The translations under genes were made by a program, and so were the position numbers. DNA of 64,000 bases from Ptychodera flava (lineage: Eukaryota > Hemichordata > Enteropneusta > Ptychoderidae), in contig NC_091941.1 of NCBI RefSeq assembly GCF_041260155.1, positions 27,009,247 to 27,073,246 on the forward strand, given 5' to 3'. Within the stretch, counting starts at the first letter, position 1; each line of letters begins with the position of its first letter. The notes under the pieces were generated by a model. It was not told the origin of the DNA, ran no database searches, and worked only from the letters and a program-made list of their open reading frames with translations. This document shows, piece by piece, positions 42,601 through 54,480 of this stretch.

Positions 42601-45600
42601 ACATTGCCACACGAAAATATGAATCACTTCTTGAAATTCCTGAAATTGCAAGGCGTTCAAACTGTGGATAAGTTTCGGATCGGAGAGAATGCAAGTTACA
42701 CCTCCCGAAAAACTGCCCAAGAGATACGAAAAGTGATTGCTGATGTTTATGTTGTCCCCAAAATATACAAAATGTCCCCAAAAATAGACAGTAGCGGGAC
42801 ACAGTGTCCCCTGGTTTAAAAGTCCTGGCTGCAACACTGCCTTTGACCTTATAACACCTTTATATCAACATTGGGAAAAACGAGATTTTACATTTTTTGC
42901 AAAACACACATTTAAACTTTCAGTAAGTTACGCTGTGAATAATGGTGTGTCCAAAACCTGTGAATTTTATGAAATTATGCTGGTGAACTACAATGTTGAC
43001 CACTTGAATAGTGCTGCATGGGTTGAAGTTTTGTTCTGTTCACTTAGCGGATGCACTGAACGCGTTCCCAGTCTGACACACGTTCCACCTGACATAGTGA
43101 GCAATTGGCATCCTCAAAACGCTAAAATTGGACTAAAAAGACATATGATAATAAGGTTATTCACAAAATAGCGGACTCTGTGTCTTCGTACATCGTACGC
43201 TTTGGTATTGACCTCGACAAGTTGGCACTTCGAGTCTGTAAATGAGATTTGCTTTCTGATTATGTTCTGATATTCTTGAAATATTTCAGATGATGTTTGA
43301 AAATTACCAGGTTGCCGGCTGTTACATCGCTATTCAGGCTGTACTTACACTTTATGCACAAGGTTAGTGTCAACTTCTATGTAATAAATGACTAAAAGTT
43401 TACTACAGGCCTTGAAGTTAACTTACTTATGTGGTACAGTCCAAGTGGACAACCATTTCCAAAAATTAGTTTTGCCAAGAAAACGTCTTGTGGTCAGCTT
43501 TTACCCCAACCGCACATCTAATTTTATTTTACATGATTCCTGTGTCTGAAAATCTGAGATGAGTATCATACTCTGACATCATCTCCCATTTACTGTAGTT
43601 TTCATAGTCAGTAAGGCAACGCAATGACAGTGGTGGAAAGCACTTTCAAGCCCAAATTGTACTAAAACTCTACCACAAAACAATCAGTTGTCTTGTTTGT
43701 TTAAGCAAATGAATATGAGACAAACTGTACACCATCCTCCACATCCTATCTTTTATCGTCCTTCATGGCCAAAGAAGATTTAACATGAATATATTACAGA
43801 TGATGATCAATTGATCATTGTTGTTCAAATTTTACCAAGATACAATCACTGACATTCAGAAAAGCATACTAGCAAGCTCAGAGCCAACACATCTAATTCA
43901 GCTGTATAGTATGGTTTCATTCCATGACACAACAATAAGTGGTAGTTCCATTGGACAACCACTGCCAGAAATAAGTTAGACCAAGGCAGTGATTGGTTTT
44001 TCTAGGACCGGGGACTACTGTTAATTTAGAGCCATGTACCCGGTACTATACAATGTAAAGTCTGATTTGACACTGAAGTACTGTTCTCAAATTTTGCAAC
44101 AATTGGTCAGTAGATCATGAATTACCAAAGCATTGTGTGATTGTTTTTGTATACCAAGAAACTTCAAATCAAATAGCTATAGGATAATTGGCCAACTGAA
44201 GTAGTATTTTGACCTTGTCCAGCACATATGGCTTACATAAAGATTTGGAAGGGGTAGAATATTTTAGTGAGCAACATTTGAACAAAGAGTCTTATATACC
44301 AAGTTGAAGACCTGTGCTTGCCATCATAAAAAATGATGGATTGTGACTGCTGGAACATTTAACTTTTAACAGACTTTTCATTCTGTTTCTGTTTACTTCA
44401 GCTGTTTATAAAAAAGTTTGCCAGCTAACATTTGTAAATGCCAATGTCTCAGAAAAGTTAGTGAGGAGCATTGTTCATTTGACTCTTTGCAGTGGATTTG
44501 TAATGTCATTGTAATTTGCCCTTATTCTAGGTCTGCTTACTGGTGTAGTGATAGATTCAGGAGATGGTGTGACTCACATCTGTCCAGTCTATGAAGGTTT
44601 TGCTCTTCCCCATCTCACAAAACGTCTAGATATTGCAGGGAGAGACGTCACCAAGTACCTTATCAAAGTGAGTCAGAACAGACAGTCATGGCAATAGTGC
44701 CATGACAGGTACAATAACTTGGGGTCTATCTTATGCCATGAGTTGTGTAACCAAGTGCAGTGTTCCATGATATTCTGTACCCATGTTTTTATGTACAATA
44801 CCAAAAAGGAATACCAGCATCAGTAGACAAATGATTGTTGCAAAACAGGAAAATTGAAAACCATGGTAAATGTCACAATTTCTCCACTGATGACATTATG
44901 TTATTATTCAGCTTACAAATCCTGCATTCTACAATATCAGAAAGACATATTCCGATTTACTTGTGAAAAGAACAAAGGATTAAAATATCTTTAAATAGTA
45001 GTCAGTATCATTAAATTGTTTCAAGCCTTCAAAATTACCTCCCAGAAAGGAAACCTTGAACATTAGGTGTTTCAGCGACCATGATGTCTGCTCATGTTTG
45101 CTGTCTGTGATGATGAATTGTCTTCTGACACAACTGTGAAGAAGCTACATCGACATAATCCTCTAAGAAGTGCTGAACAGACAAACACATGAGTCCATCA
45201 TGGTGAATTTGAACCTCTTGTTCTGTCATCTACCGTGTGCCTTCCAGAAATCATGATGGGAATAACATAGATTTTGCACATTCTTGCATATATCATGTGT
45301 CAGCATTGCAATGCAGTGTGTGTTCAAACTTTTCAAGTCCTGTCAGCCTCAACACATTACTGATTGAGAAATTTGCATAAGAGTAGACTACATTATACCT
45401 TCTTTTTATTTCCTGACAGTTACTCCTTCTTCACGGTTATGCATTCAACCACTCTGCTGATTTTGAAACTGTTCGTATGCTGAAAGAAAAACTTTGCTAC
45501 GTTGCGTAAGTCCATCTGTAATTCACTGTTTTCCAGACATTTGAACATCATGTGTGTAAAAGCAAGACCAGTGTATCAGGAAGTTAATAAGAGATGTGTG

Positions 45601-48600
45601 ATATACAGACTGCTAACTTGGTCTCTTGGTTTTATATGCTGACAGCATACTTCCTCTTGGTATTGAAACAAGTAAACAGGATCTCTACACAGATGACAGG
45701 TTTTCAGAAATGTAACATCATGATTTTTGTAGAACTACAACAACAGTAGGGAAGAAAGCCATGTGTGTATCCAATTTTTTATCCAATATTCAGTTCCATG
45801 AAGAACAAAGGGAATATTGGAAAATGACAATGCTAGTAGACGAAATACAAATCAATGTGTCCTTTGTTAATGGGAATACTCTTTCAGTATGATAGAACTA
45901 ATAAAAAACAGTTTTGCTGAAAATTTTACTTTTTAATAACATCAACAAAACCTGGTAAAATGCAAGTGTTAGCAATCCCATGCAATGTGATATATATACC
46001 ACAGCATGATACAAGTTGTTTACTGTCAGAGGTCATGATATGATTAGAAACAAAGGTCTTCTGAATTCCTACCAGCTTTCACTCTTTAGCTCACTGCTGT
46101 AATTTAATCAAACTGCTGAATTCCTACCAGCTTTCACTCTTTAGCTCACTGCTGTAATTTAATCAAACTGCTCAAGAATGAAAAAGATTTACATAGCTAT
46201 TCCTCTAACAGAACAGTAAGCTGAAGGCAAATAACAGCTAAAATTGTGTCCTTTTTAACAGTCATCACCAAATTAGCCATAGAATGTGCACATATGAGTG
46301 CCTATTGGTAGGCGTTCCACTCTTAAAAGACTCTAATTCATAGTGGCTATTATGTTGCAGGTATGATGTTGAACAAGAACAAAAGTTGGCTCTAGAGACG
46401 ACAGTTCTAGTTGAGTCCTACACAGTAAGTGATTGCAACTCCTTTGAAGCCAATGCATATTTTAAAAGTGTGCTCCAGCTTAAACAGTGATTGTTGTTTC
46501 AGAGTAATAAAGGCACAAGGCTCTGCAATACTGCTTAAAAAATGTTAATACTGCACTTCTGAACAATAAAGTGCCATAACTTTGAATGTTGTTATATATT
46601 CATTATAAGATTGTTGTAAGATGTCATGTATCATTTTGATATTTTTTAATCAAAGGATGAGGTACACAAGAAAATGGACAGTTTTACAATGTTGATTTGT
46701 TACATTTGAAGAAGTTAAATTGCAAATCAGTGTTTGAGGTTTGAAAACCTCTCTTGAGTTTGTGAGTAAAAATTTTAAAGATGGAAATGATCAGATGTGT
46801 AATGTCTCTCCCCTCTGTCCCCCACACAGCTACCAGATGGCAGGGTCATCAAGGTCGGAGGTGAAAGGTTTGAAGCACCAGAGGCTCTCTTTCAGCCTCA
46901 TCTCATCAATGTGGAAGGAGTAGGAGTGGCTGAATTGCTCTTCAACACTATTCAGGCAGCTGACATAGATACCAGGCCGGAATTTTACAAACACATTGTG
47001 CTGTCAGGTGGTTCTACCATGTATCCCGGTCTGCCGTCCAGACTTGAAAGAGAAATCAAACAGTTATACCTGGAAAGGGTGCTTAAAGGAGCCACAGATA
47101 AACTCTCCGTAAGTTGATTTTACATATTAAATTATTAAATAGCTTTATTTATGAGTTATGTAGGAGTCATAAATGCATCTTTGGCTCATGTTTGTATGTG
47201 TAATGTGTATCTGGGTTTAGTTTTGTTTTACAGGTACCATTGTATCTGTCCAAGTTTCTAATTCAGAGCTAACTCATCAGTGTAATGTACTTTTAGCTCC
47301 GCTGTCAGCGACGCGGAGCTTATCAAATAGGTTGATTTCCGTCGTCGTCCGTCGTCCGTCGTCCGTCGTCCGTCGTCGTCGTCGTCGTCCGTCAACAATT
47401 GCCTTCTCCTCTGAAACCGCAAGTCCAATTGCTTTGAAATTTTATATGCGGTTCACTTGGGGTGACCTCACTTAAGTTTGTTCAAATCGTGGTGAAATTT
47501 GCATATTTGTATTTTTGGGGCATTTTTTGGTGTTTTTGGTAAAAAATCTTCTTTTCTCAAACCGCTTGTCCGATTGCTTTGAAATTTAATATGCAGTTTA
47601 CTTATGGTGACTTCAGTCAGATTTCTTCAAATCGTGGTGAAATTTGCATATTTGTATTTTTAAGGCAATTTTTGTCATTTTTGGTAAAAAAATCTTTAAA
47701 AATCTTCTTCTTCAAAACTACCGGTCAGATAGCTTTGAAATTTGGTACATATGTCCCTAGGGATGATCTATTTAAGATTTGTTCAAATTGTGAAGAAATA
47801 TGCAAATTTGCATTTTTAAGGCAATTTTTGCCATTTTTGGTCAAAAAATGTATTTCTCAAAAAGTACTGGTCTGATAGTTTTGAAATTTGGTATACAGGT
47901 TTCTATAGATGCACTTAGTAATATATATTGAATTTCTGATGAAATCTGTAATTTTGTATTTTTGGGCAATTTTTGCCATTTTTGGTCAAAAATGTGTATT
48001 GCCAAAACTACTCATCTGATAGCTTTGAAATTTGGTATAGAGGTTCCTACACATGAACTAAATGATATGTATTGAAATTATGATGAAATCTGCAATTTTG
48101 TATTTTTGGGGCAATTTTTGCCATTTTTGGTCAAAAAATGTGTATTTCCAAAAGTACTCATCTGATAGCTTTGCAATTTAGTATACAGGTTCCTACAGAT
48201 CACCTTAATGATATTTGTAGAAATTATGATGAAATCTGCGATTTTGTAATTTTGGGGCAATTTTGCTATTTTTGGTCAAAAAACGTGTTTCTCAAAAAGT
48301 ACTGGTCTGATAGCTTTGAAATTTGGTATACAGGTTCCTACAGATGAGCTAAGTAATATATATTTAATTTCTCCTGAAATCTGTAATTTTGTATTTTTGG
48401 GGCAATTTTTGCAATTTTAGGTCAAAAAATGTGTATTTCAACAACTGCTCATCTGATAGCTTTGAAATTTGGTATACAGGTTTCCATAGATGAACTACAT
48501 GATATTTATTGAAATAATGATGAAATCTGCAATTTTGAATTTTGTGGCAATTTTTCCCATTTTTGGTCAAAATATGTGTTTCTCAAAAAGTACTGGTCTA

Positions 48601-49810
48601 ACAGCTTTGAAATTTGGTATACAGGTTTCTATAGATGAACTCAATTTGATCTTTTGAAATTATGATGAAATCTGCAATTTTTATTTTTAGGGGGCAATTG
48701 TTGCCATTTTTTGGTCAGAAAATTTTATTCTCAAAACACTACTCATCAGATAGCTTTGGTTGACATGTTCCTAGGGATGATCCGATGTGATATATTCAAA
48801 GTATGATGAAATCTTCAATTGTGTATTTTTGCAGCTTATTTTAGCCACTTTTTTCTGGCCACTGCATTGAGCTATCAAAGATTTCCTCCTTCTTCATCAA
48901 CATGTGTCAAATATAGTTATTCTCTACATAAACACAGCGGAGCTATATCGGCCGCTAGGTCGCTTGTAGTTTATTCCTTTGATTTGTGATCCAAGTAAAT
49001 TAGAACGGTGTGTTTTCAGAGAATGAAACAAGCTGGTGAATCATACTGAAGAATGTGATCAAAAGCAATTGTGCTCAATTTTATTGAGTAATCATATCTG
49101 CATCATGTCCAGAATTGAATATACATTAAAGGGACAAAGTCAGCCATTTTTCATGAATTTTGTTTGATGCGAGATACTACTTATATTGTTTGACATGTTG
49201 AAAGATACTGAATGAACATATTCGAGCCTGGTTTTAGACACGATAAACAAAACAATTGTGAAAATGAATTAATGGTCATGACCATTAATTCATTTTCGCC
49301 ATGGATTCATTGATCATGTCTAAAACCGGGATCAAATATATGCATGGTCACCCATTCGTTCAGTATCTTTTGACATGTCAAACAATATAAGTAGTATCTC
49401 GCATCAAACAAAATTCATGAAAAATGGCCGACTTTGTTCCTTTAATTTTAGTACAAATGATTGAAAATACAAATATAAATGCCCCATTGAGGGTAATGTA
49501 ATTCTATGTCTAATAAGGAAATCCTGCTGCTGAAAGAATATTTGTATGAGACAATTCAAATAAAGGTTGCCTATAAGCAGCCACAAAGCAGTGGTGGATG
49601 CATTAAATTACAAGAAAACGTGTTCTCACATTTTTGTTTCAGAAATTCAAAATCAGAATAGAAGACCCTCCGAGACGTAAACACATGGTGTTCCTTGGAG
49701 GTGCCGTTTTAGCTGACATTATGAAAGACAAAGATTCGTTCTGGATGTCCAGAGAGGAGTACCAGGAGAAAGGAATCAAAGTTTTAGAAAAACTGGGGGT
49801 TAAAGTATAA
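39669..49810 (+). CDS. ACTR2: Actin-related protein 2 (ARP2), Arp2/3 complex subunit
   Basis: Nine coding exons: 39669-39716, 40097-40207, 41213-41428, 43290-43362, 44531-44667, 45420-45505, 46361-46424, 46830-47108 and 49643-49810 (stop TAA). All junctions are GT-AG and in phase; 1182 nt give 393 residues (human 394). The protein is very close to vertebrate ACTR2 throughout. It opens [16 protein letters not shown], where DNGTG is the first phosphate-binding loop of the actin fold. DSGDGVTH near residue 158 is the second loop, and [19 protein letters not shown] is the adenosine-binding segment. It ends [20 protein letters not shown] and [11 protein letters not shown]2 pairs with ARP3 as the template dimer for branched actin filaments. 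No break is seen. Introns carry a 24-bp minisatellite, a hAT transposon, a 55-bp duplication and two other repeat elements. Confidence 0.98.
40323..40407 (+). mobile_element. 85-bp TTAA-flanked MITE in ACTR2 intron 2
   Basis: TTAA lies at 40319-40322 and 40408-40411. The ends are CCCTTTCACCCCCAG and, inverted, CCCTTTCACCAAT. The interior is almost the same as the copy at 23608-23692 and the length is identical. Confidence 0.8.
41024..41120 (+). repeat. 24-bp minisatellite, four units
   Basis: Four tandem copies of a 24-bp unit built around TGGATGTTGGTCCTTTT, differing by a few bases, lie in ACTR2 intron 2. Because 24 is a multiple of three, the run is open (LPWMLVLF repeated) and by chance joins the frame of ACTR2 exon 3. 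I do not treat it as coding because a good acceptor at 41211-41212 starts that exon. Confidence 0.85.
41631..42843 (+). mobile_element. Truncated hAT DNA transposon in ACTR2 intron 3
   Basis: The ends are inverted repeats matching at 18 of 19 positions: GCAGTGTTGCCGCCAGGAC at 41631-41649 and, inverted, GCAGTGTTGCAGCCAGGAC at 42822-42840. An identical 8-bp sequence, TGACCTTA, flanks both sides (41623-41630 and 42844-42851); 8 bp is the hAT target duplication. Inside are remnants of a transposase N-terminus: [15 protein letters not shown] near 42103, a TTF-type zinc finger ([26 protein letters not shown]) and a linker ([34 protein letters not shown]). The catalytic RNase H-like and dimerisation regions are missing, so the element is non-autonomous. 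Right-end borders are uncertain by about three bases. Confidence 0.85.
42103..42819 (+). pseudogene. hAT transposase N-terminal remnant (TTF zinc finger)
   Basis: Three open segments on the plus strand in different frames together resemble the N-terminal third of hAT transposases of the ZNF862-like group. They are the start peptide (42103-42249), the zinc finger (42246-42458) and the linker (42477-42671 and 42604-42800). The frame changes at least twice and a stop follows the zinc finger, so no single protein can be made. The sequence then runs directly into the right terminal repeat. Confidence 0.7.
46061..46172 (+). repeat. Perfect 55-bp tandem duplication in ACTR2 intron 6
   Basis: The unit beginning CTGAATTCCTACCAGC occurs twice in a row, at 46061 and 46116, with no difference that I can see. 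Perfect identity in an intron points to a very recent duplication or an assembly artefact. Confidence 0.9.
47295..48967 (+). repeat. Tandem-unit repeat element, copy 2 (ACTR2 last intron)
   Basis: Ten units follow one another; the GCTTTGAAATTTGG core recurs at about 47431, 47576, 47732, 47878, 48022, 48168, 48313, 48459, 48604 and 48753, a period of 144-156 bp, mostly 145-146. The array is framed by a short inverted pair, AGCTCCGCTGT at 47295-47305 and ACAGCGGAGCT at 48934-48944. A GTCGTCC-type simple repeat (47340-47390) follows the left end. The non-unit right end matches copy 1 at 4208-5140. No open frame spans the units. Confidence 0.85.
49130..49441. mobile_element. 312-bp palindromic TTAA-flanked MITE
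   Basis: TTAA lies at 49126-49129 and 49442-49445. Nearly the whole element is one inverted repeat with its centre near 49285 (AATGGTCATGACCATT). The arms share AAAATTCATGAAAAATGGC, TTTGATGCGAGATACTAC and TTGACATGT. It could fold into a hairpin of about 150 bp in the ACTR2 pre-mRNA, roughly 200 bases before the last exon. Confidence 0.9.
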
Positions 49811-52030
49811 ATAAAATCTGAAGGGGAGGGAGGGATTTCCATAGGGGGAAGGTTGGGTGTTTTTTTTTACAATTGCCAGGTATTTTGCTAGCCATAGTCA
49901 ATAGTTGGTAGGAATTAAAAGGAAGAATGTTATTGTAAAAAGTCAGTTTTATTTACAGAGAATTATAAAGAATGTAAATTGTTTTTGGAAAAAAATCATG
50001 GAGCCAGATGCAGTTGCTTCTTCTAAATTGTTTTTGTTTCCTTTTTCCTGTTTATGTATACGCAACCTCTTGGTTTCCAGGGCAGGAGCAAGTCACAGTA
50101 TGAATGCACATCTCTCAGTATTTCACTATTTCTGTGTGGCATTGATCAAGTGAGAGGGCTTGCATTGTTTCCTCGGGTAGGAATTTTGAAGTAGCCATCA
50201 GCAAGGTGCTGGTAATGCATGAAAGGGATCACTGTTACAAAAGTCAAGGTTTCTGTAATGCATGCATATTCACAGAGTTAAACATCCACAACAGCAGAAG
50301 TCAGATGTTATCATCCTGGCACCATGTATTCTTTGTTGAACATCTGGAGTTTCAGACTGTGCCAGAAGGCCAAAGTTAGTTAACATTTTGTATAAATCTC
50401 GTCTACATATTTCTCTTGTATTTTTGTGAACCCCTATTTGACGTGGTTCACCCCTTCATTGTTGTATTTTTTGTTCTGATCACACAGCATCAAGTTGAGC
50501 AAAGGTTATGTGCAAAATCAGAAACTTACGGATGGATCCAGTAATATTCCAGAATTTTTTAAATAGATTTCTTTTCTGAGAACAGAATAAAAGTCTTGTT
50601 TGATCACACTGTAATACTATGTGCAGAGGCGAAATCAGTTTCAAACAAGCAGCTATCATAAATACATGAATATTCAGAATATTCAAAAACCTTGCCATTT
50701 TCAACAATACACGTTTTGTGATATGATATGCAGATGTCTTTCAATTGAGTTTGTTTCCAGTACATCCTAGTTCATTTCTCGTTTGAATTATCTGATTGTG
50801 GCCTAAAGAGATGATTTGTTAAAGAATGGTAGTGCCAGGTTACCATCCCGTCATTAATAACGAATTGAAAATATTACAATTGTTAGAAAAGAAATAAACC
50901 TATATACAGAATTTTGAAATCAAGAAGATTAGCTCATGATACGGTTCTTTTACCCATTATATCAAGTAGTGGAATTCATGTTTGATTACTTGTAAGCTGT
51001 TGACCAAATGTAACTCTGTAACTTGGTTTTATCTGTTTGATATGAAAAACCACTTTAACAAGGGCAACTTCCTGGTGGTATGATCAAATTGATTGTTATC
51101 TTTTTCATAATTCAAAGTTCCAGTAGGATTATTCCATTTACTGATTTTTATATTGGCCCAGTAGTCAGTTGTGCATATGCGTCATCTTTGAATCCTGAGA
51201 AGCACACCTGTAAGGCCTTTACTTACTCAGCCTTATTGTTCAAGCAGAGCATTGGCAGTGCAATGAAATGTCCATCTCAGTAGAAGACGCAGGGAGAGCG
51301 GCTGTTTTAATCCAAGAGAAAAGACTAGACTCAACAGAGGTGGGGGAAATATGAACGTCTGCAAGACCCTTCAATTCCTCAAATGTGGCGTTTGCTGAAC
51401 CTTGGCAGTGACACCACCTTATCCTTGCAGCGTGGTACAATATCATTCATGTGCATAAATGTAATAATGAATTCATTTAAAATATGTATTACCAGTCAAA
51501 AGCATATTATAGTGACTCATTGTTACAGATAATTCATAGAGAGTGTCATTGGCACAGGATAACTACTTTCCTTTGAGTGGACAAATTACATTCTCGATCA
51601 GAAAAATATTATTTCTGAAAACACTGAAATAAGTATCGAAATCTGTATACACTTGATGTAGTATACTGTTTAAACATGAAGCAAATGTGAACTGTTAATC
51701 TTTTCTATCTCTGCTTGATCTTAAATTAGAAATATAATACCAGGGAAATCAAAATGGACCACACAATCGTATCGCAGTCTTACAAAATTATTTTATTTAA
51801 ACAGCTTTCTGTAATATACCCGTAGTAGTTTCCTCCTTAAGTTTTGTATGTATCTATACAGTGCATCTTCTTGAATAGATACATTGTGAAAAACCAATGT
51901 ATGGTAATTTTTTTTTCAACAATGAGGTGCTTGGTGCTTCTTTTCAGAAATTCTCAACTGTATTGTACCATAGCATCAAATTGAATCTGTGATCAATAAA
52001 ACATGAGAAATAAACACCATTGTACCTTGG
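49811..52030 (+). other. Probable ACTR2 3' UTR
   Basis: No coding signal is seen after the ACTR2 stop. Canonical AATAAA hexamers occur at 50893-50898, 51995-52000 and 52009-52014; the last pair, close together, is the best candidate for the distal end. An AATAAA also overlaps the stop codon but would leave almost no UTR. The extent is inferred. Confidence 0.45.
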
Positions 52031-53047
52031 AGTTAAAGGTTTCATTTGTTTTATTCTTTTAGACATTTAAGGAGTGAGCATTGCTATATTTCAGTGTTAT
52101 TACTGTGAATTTTTGTTTCTAAGAAACAAGTTGTGTTGCTGTACCATATGGTTTGTGTTTCAAATGTCTTCAGCAGCCCTGGGTAGGGGATACAGCATGT
52201 AGATATTTGAATGACACACAGGTCATTGCATTTGCCATCAATTACTCCTTACAATTATGTAGTAGTGCCCTACTTATGGATTGAATATGTCTGTGTTTCA
52301 AAGACACCAGTTGTGTCATGTGCCATCTTTTTCACCATCCAATCATAGTTGTGTGAGACCAGAGTTTTCATGGGTTGTCACTGATCATGTTTCATTCAGT
52401 TTAATGAAATCACTTTTTGAAGGAAGCAATAACGCCTAAAGATACAACTTCCTGTGGAGGTTACAAAATCTAACAGCTGTTCCATTCTTTCAAGTTGTGT
52501 ACCTCTGCAGCCTTTCTTTCCAATTTTTCAATTTTTATTCAATAATATGAAGGTGACTATTCAAACTGCCTCATTTCTCAAAGTTCCTGTGCTTTGCCAC
52601 CTATAGCGTATGCATGAAATATTGTTATTGGAGATTTTAATATATTATGCTACCATGCATCATTCTGATTGGACGAGAGCTATACTATTTGAGCATTGCT
52701 AAAACGGGTCCGTAAACCAGCATAGAGGGTTAATGTGGAAACCAATAAAAGGAAGGGCATTTAGCTTGCGAGGAAATTTTGGGGGGTGATAAATATATAA
52801 ATAAAATAAATAGTTAATTTAATAATTAGTATTTTGCAAACACAGGTGTAGACTTTTTCATCCTCATTTTAGAAATGCCTCACTGTACTTTTGGCACTTT
52901 GCCATACTTGCACTGTCACTTTTTGTAGTCTGCTTCATCGTCTCAGGTGCTGAATTTTTGAATTTTTGACGTCAGTTTGTGCATTAAGGGCTTAAAGTGA
53001 TGAGAATACCCCACTAAGACGACAGAGACACACAAGTTGATATAATA

Positions 53048-53154
53048 GCAATAACACCCACCACAGTCAGGTATACACTCAATTTTGGTACAATTCGTGG
53101 CATATAGCAAGAGCCAAAATCTCATGTATACACACCTGTGGTGGGGGTTATTGC
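53048..53154. repeat. Hairpin-forming inverted repeat, 41-bp arms
   Basis: Left arm 53048-53088 and right arm 53114-53154 are complementary over GCAATAACNCCCACCACAG and TATACA plus ATTTTGG, with a 25-base loop. It is probably a MITE remnant; I could not find clear target duplications. Confidence 0.7.
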
Positions 53155-54042
53155 TTAATTTTAATGACACGTCATTGCGACACATACCTGATTGACATAC
53201 ACATGGATGTGGACACACATTTTTCATGTCCCCCTGGAGCTGCCAGCTGTTTAATTTGCATAAGATTTAGTACATTGTGACATCACTGTGTTACCCAATC
53301 AACACAGTGAAGCAGATCTTCATCTCAAGGGGTGAGACATTTGTGACGATATTAAAAGGATAAAGGATAATTGCAAAAGGCTTACCATGTGATAAGACTT
53401 GAATGATCCTAAGCAAGGCAACATTTTATTATTAAAATTATGGTGCGGAACCTACGCATGTTCTCCCTCAAGTAAGAGTTCCTTTTTGGCTTGAAAAAGT
53501 AAGAATTGTTTAATTGTATTCTTACTATCCACTGACATTGTTTTCTTTCTAGTTTTTAATGTTCCGGTCAACTTTCAATCAGGAAATAAACAATGTTTCC
53601 TGTTTTCTGAACAAAAGATTTGGCTTGTGAAACCGTCTATCATATTTTATGAAAATTAATTTGATTTATTAATGTCAAAGTTGTGCTTCTAGTTTTGCTT
53701 TACCTCCGTGACTGAGATAGGACCTAATTAATGTGCACAACATGCTCTATGTGAAAAAAGCAGTAAAGCAGAACAAGGCTTTAGTCATGGTCACACAGTT
53801 TGAAACTGCTTCGAACTAGTATACTCCAGCAAAGCACTGGGTTTTAACACCATTTATCACCCAAAATATGCCTACGTCTGCAGCATTGGTGAGGAAATGT
53901 GGCCAGGGCCTGAACTTTGTTGTAAAGTTCACAGTGAAATGAAATAATAACATAATGATAGGTACCGTAAAATTTCATTCGTCATTGAAATGTATGCAGC
54001 CTTAAGGGAATAAAAACAATAGGTTGTTACACATTGTCGTTA

Positions 54043-54176
54043 GATGGCGGGCTTAATCCAGTTCTCGGATGTTTCCTGATGCAGCCAGAGGCTCCTGGTC
54101 TTTTTATCAAAATTCCGGACGAAGACTGTCACGATGAAGTTATGCTGGTACTTGATGGCAGCCGCCATGGGGATAT
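54043..54176. other. Exon-like CpG-rich segment of unknown strand
   Basis: On the plus strand, an AG at 54041-54042 opens a frame (LNPVLGCFLMQPEAPG, then LFIKIPDEDCHDEVMLVLDG) that stops just before a good donor, ACA/GTAAGT. On the minus strand, an ATG in a strong context (CCCCATGGCGGCTGCC) opens a 42-residue frame (MAAAIKYQHNFIVTVFVRNF). Both use the same codon boundaries, so one may be a shadow of the other. I recognise neither and see no neighbouring exon that fits. Confidence 0.25.
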
Positions 54177-54208
54177 CAAATAGACAGTAAGTGGTGAGAG
54201 GGTAATGA

Positions 54209-54480
54209 ACTGGAAGTCATCGTCTCGGAGAATCAATCTTTTTTGACAGCCGAGGGAAATTTGAACCTACATTCCCGAGGCAATGAGTCGCTGACGAGAC
54301 CTGCTCTTCCAAAAAATTTCATCGCAATATCGTCACCAATTAAACTGTAAGAACTTTCAATTTCGTCCGCAGTTAGGATTCTAGACAGGTTATGTTGTTC
54401 GAGAAAATTGCGCGGTTTTACATCAGAAAATTACTTAGTTTTTGTTTTCATGGGCTTGGCGGTGTTTTGCTACTACTGGA
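54209..54480 (+). repeat. Diverged direct duplication, CpG-rich copy
   Basis: It aligns with 55109-55380 over about 270 bp, starting GTAATGAACTGGAAGT and continuing through TTTTTTGACAGC and GAAATTTGAACCTACATTCCC. This copy keeps its CG dinucleotides. It has an acceptor-like TTTTTTGACAG and a donor-like ACT/GTAAGA bracketing an open stretch, but no gene is confirmed. Confidence 0.7.

Noticed and set aside
45085-45190. Short open frame in ACTR2 intron 5 ([12 protein letters not shown]...)
   Set aside because: An alternative terminal exon is possible, but there is no matching ARP2 isoform and the ARP2 exons on either side join in phase without it.
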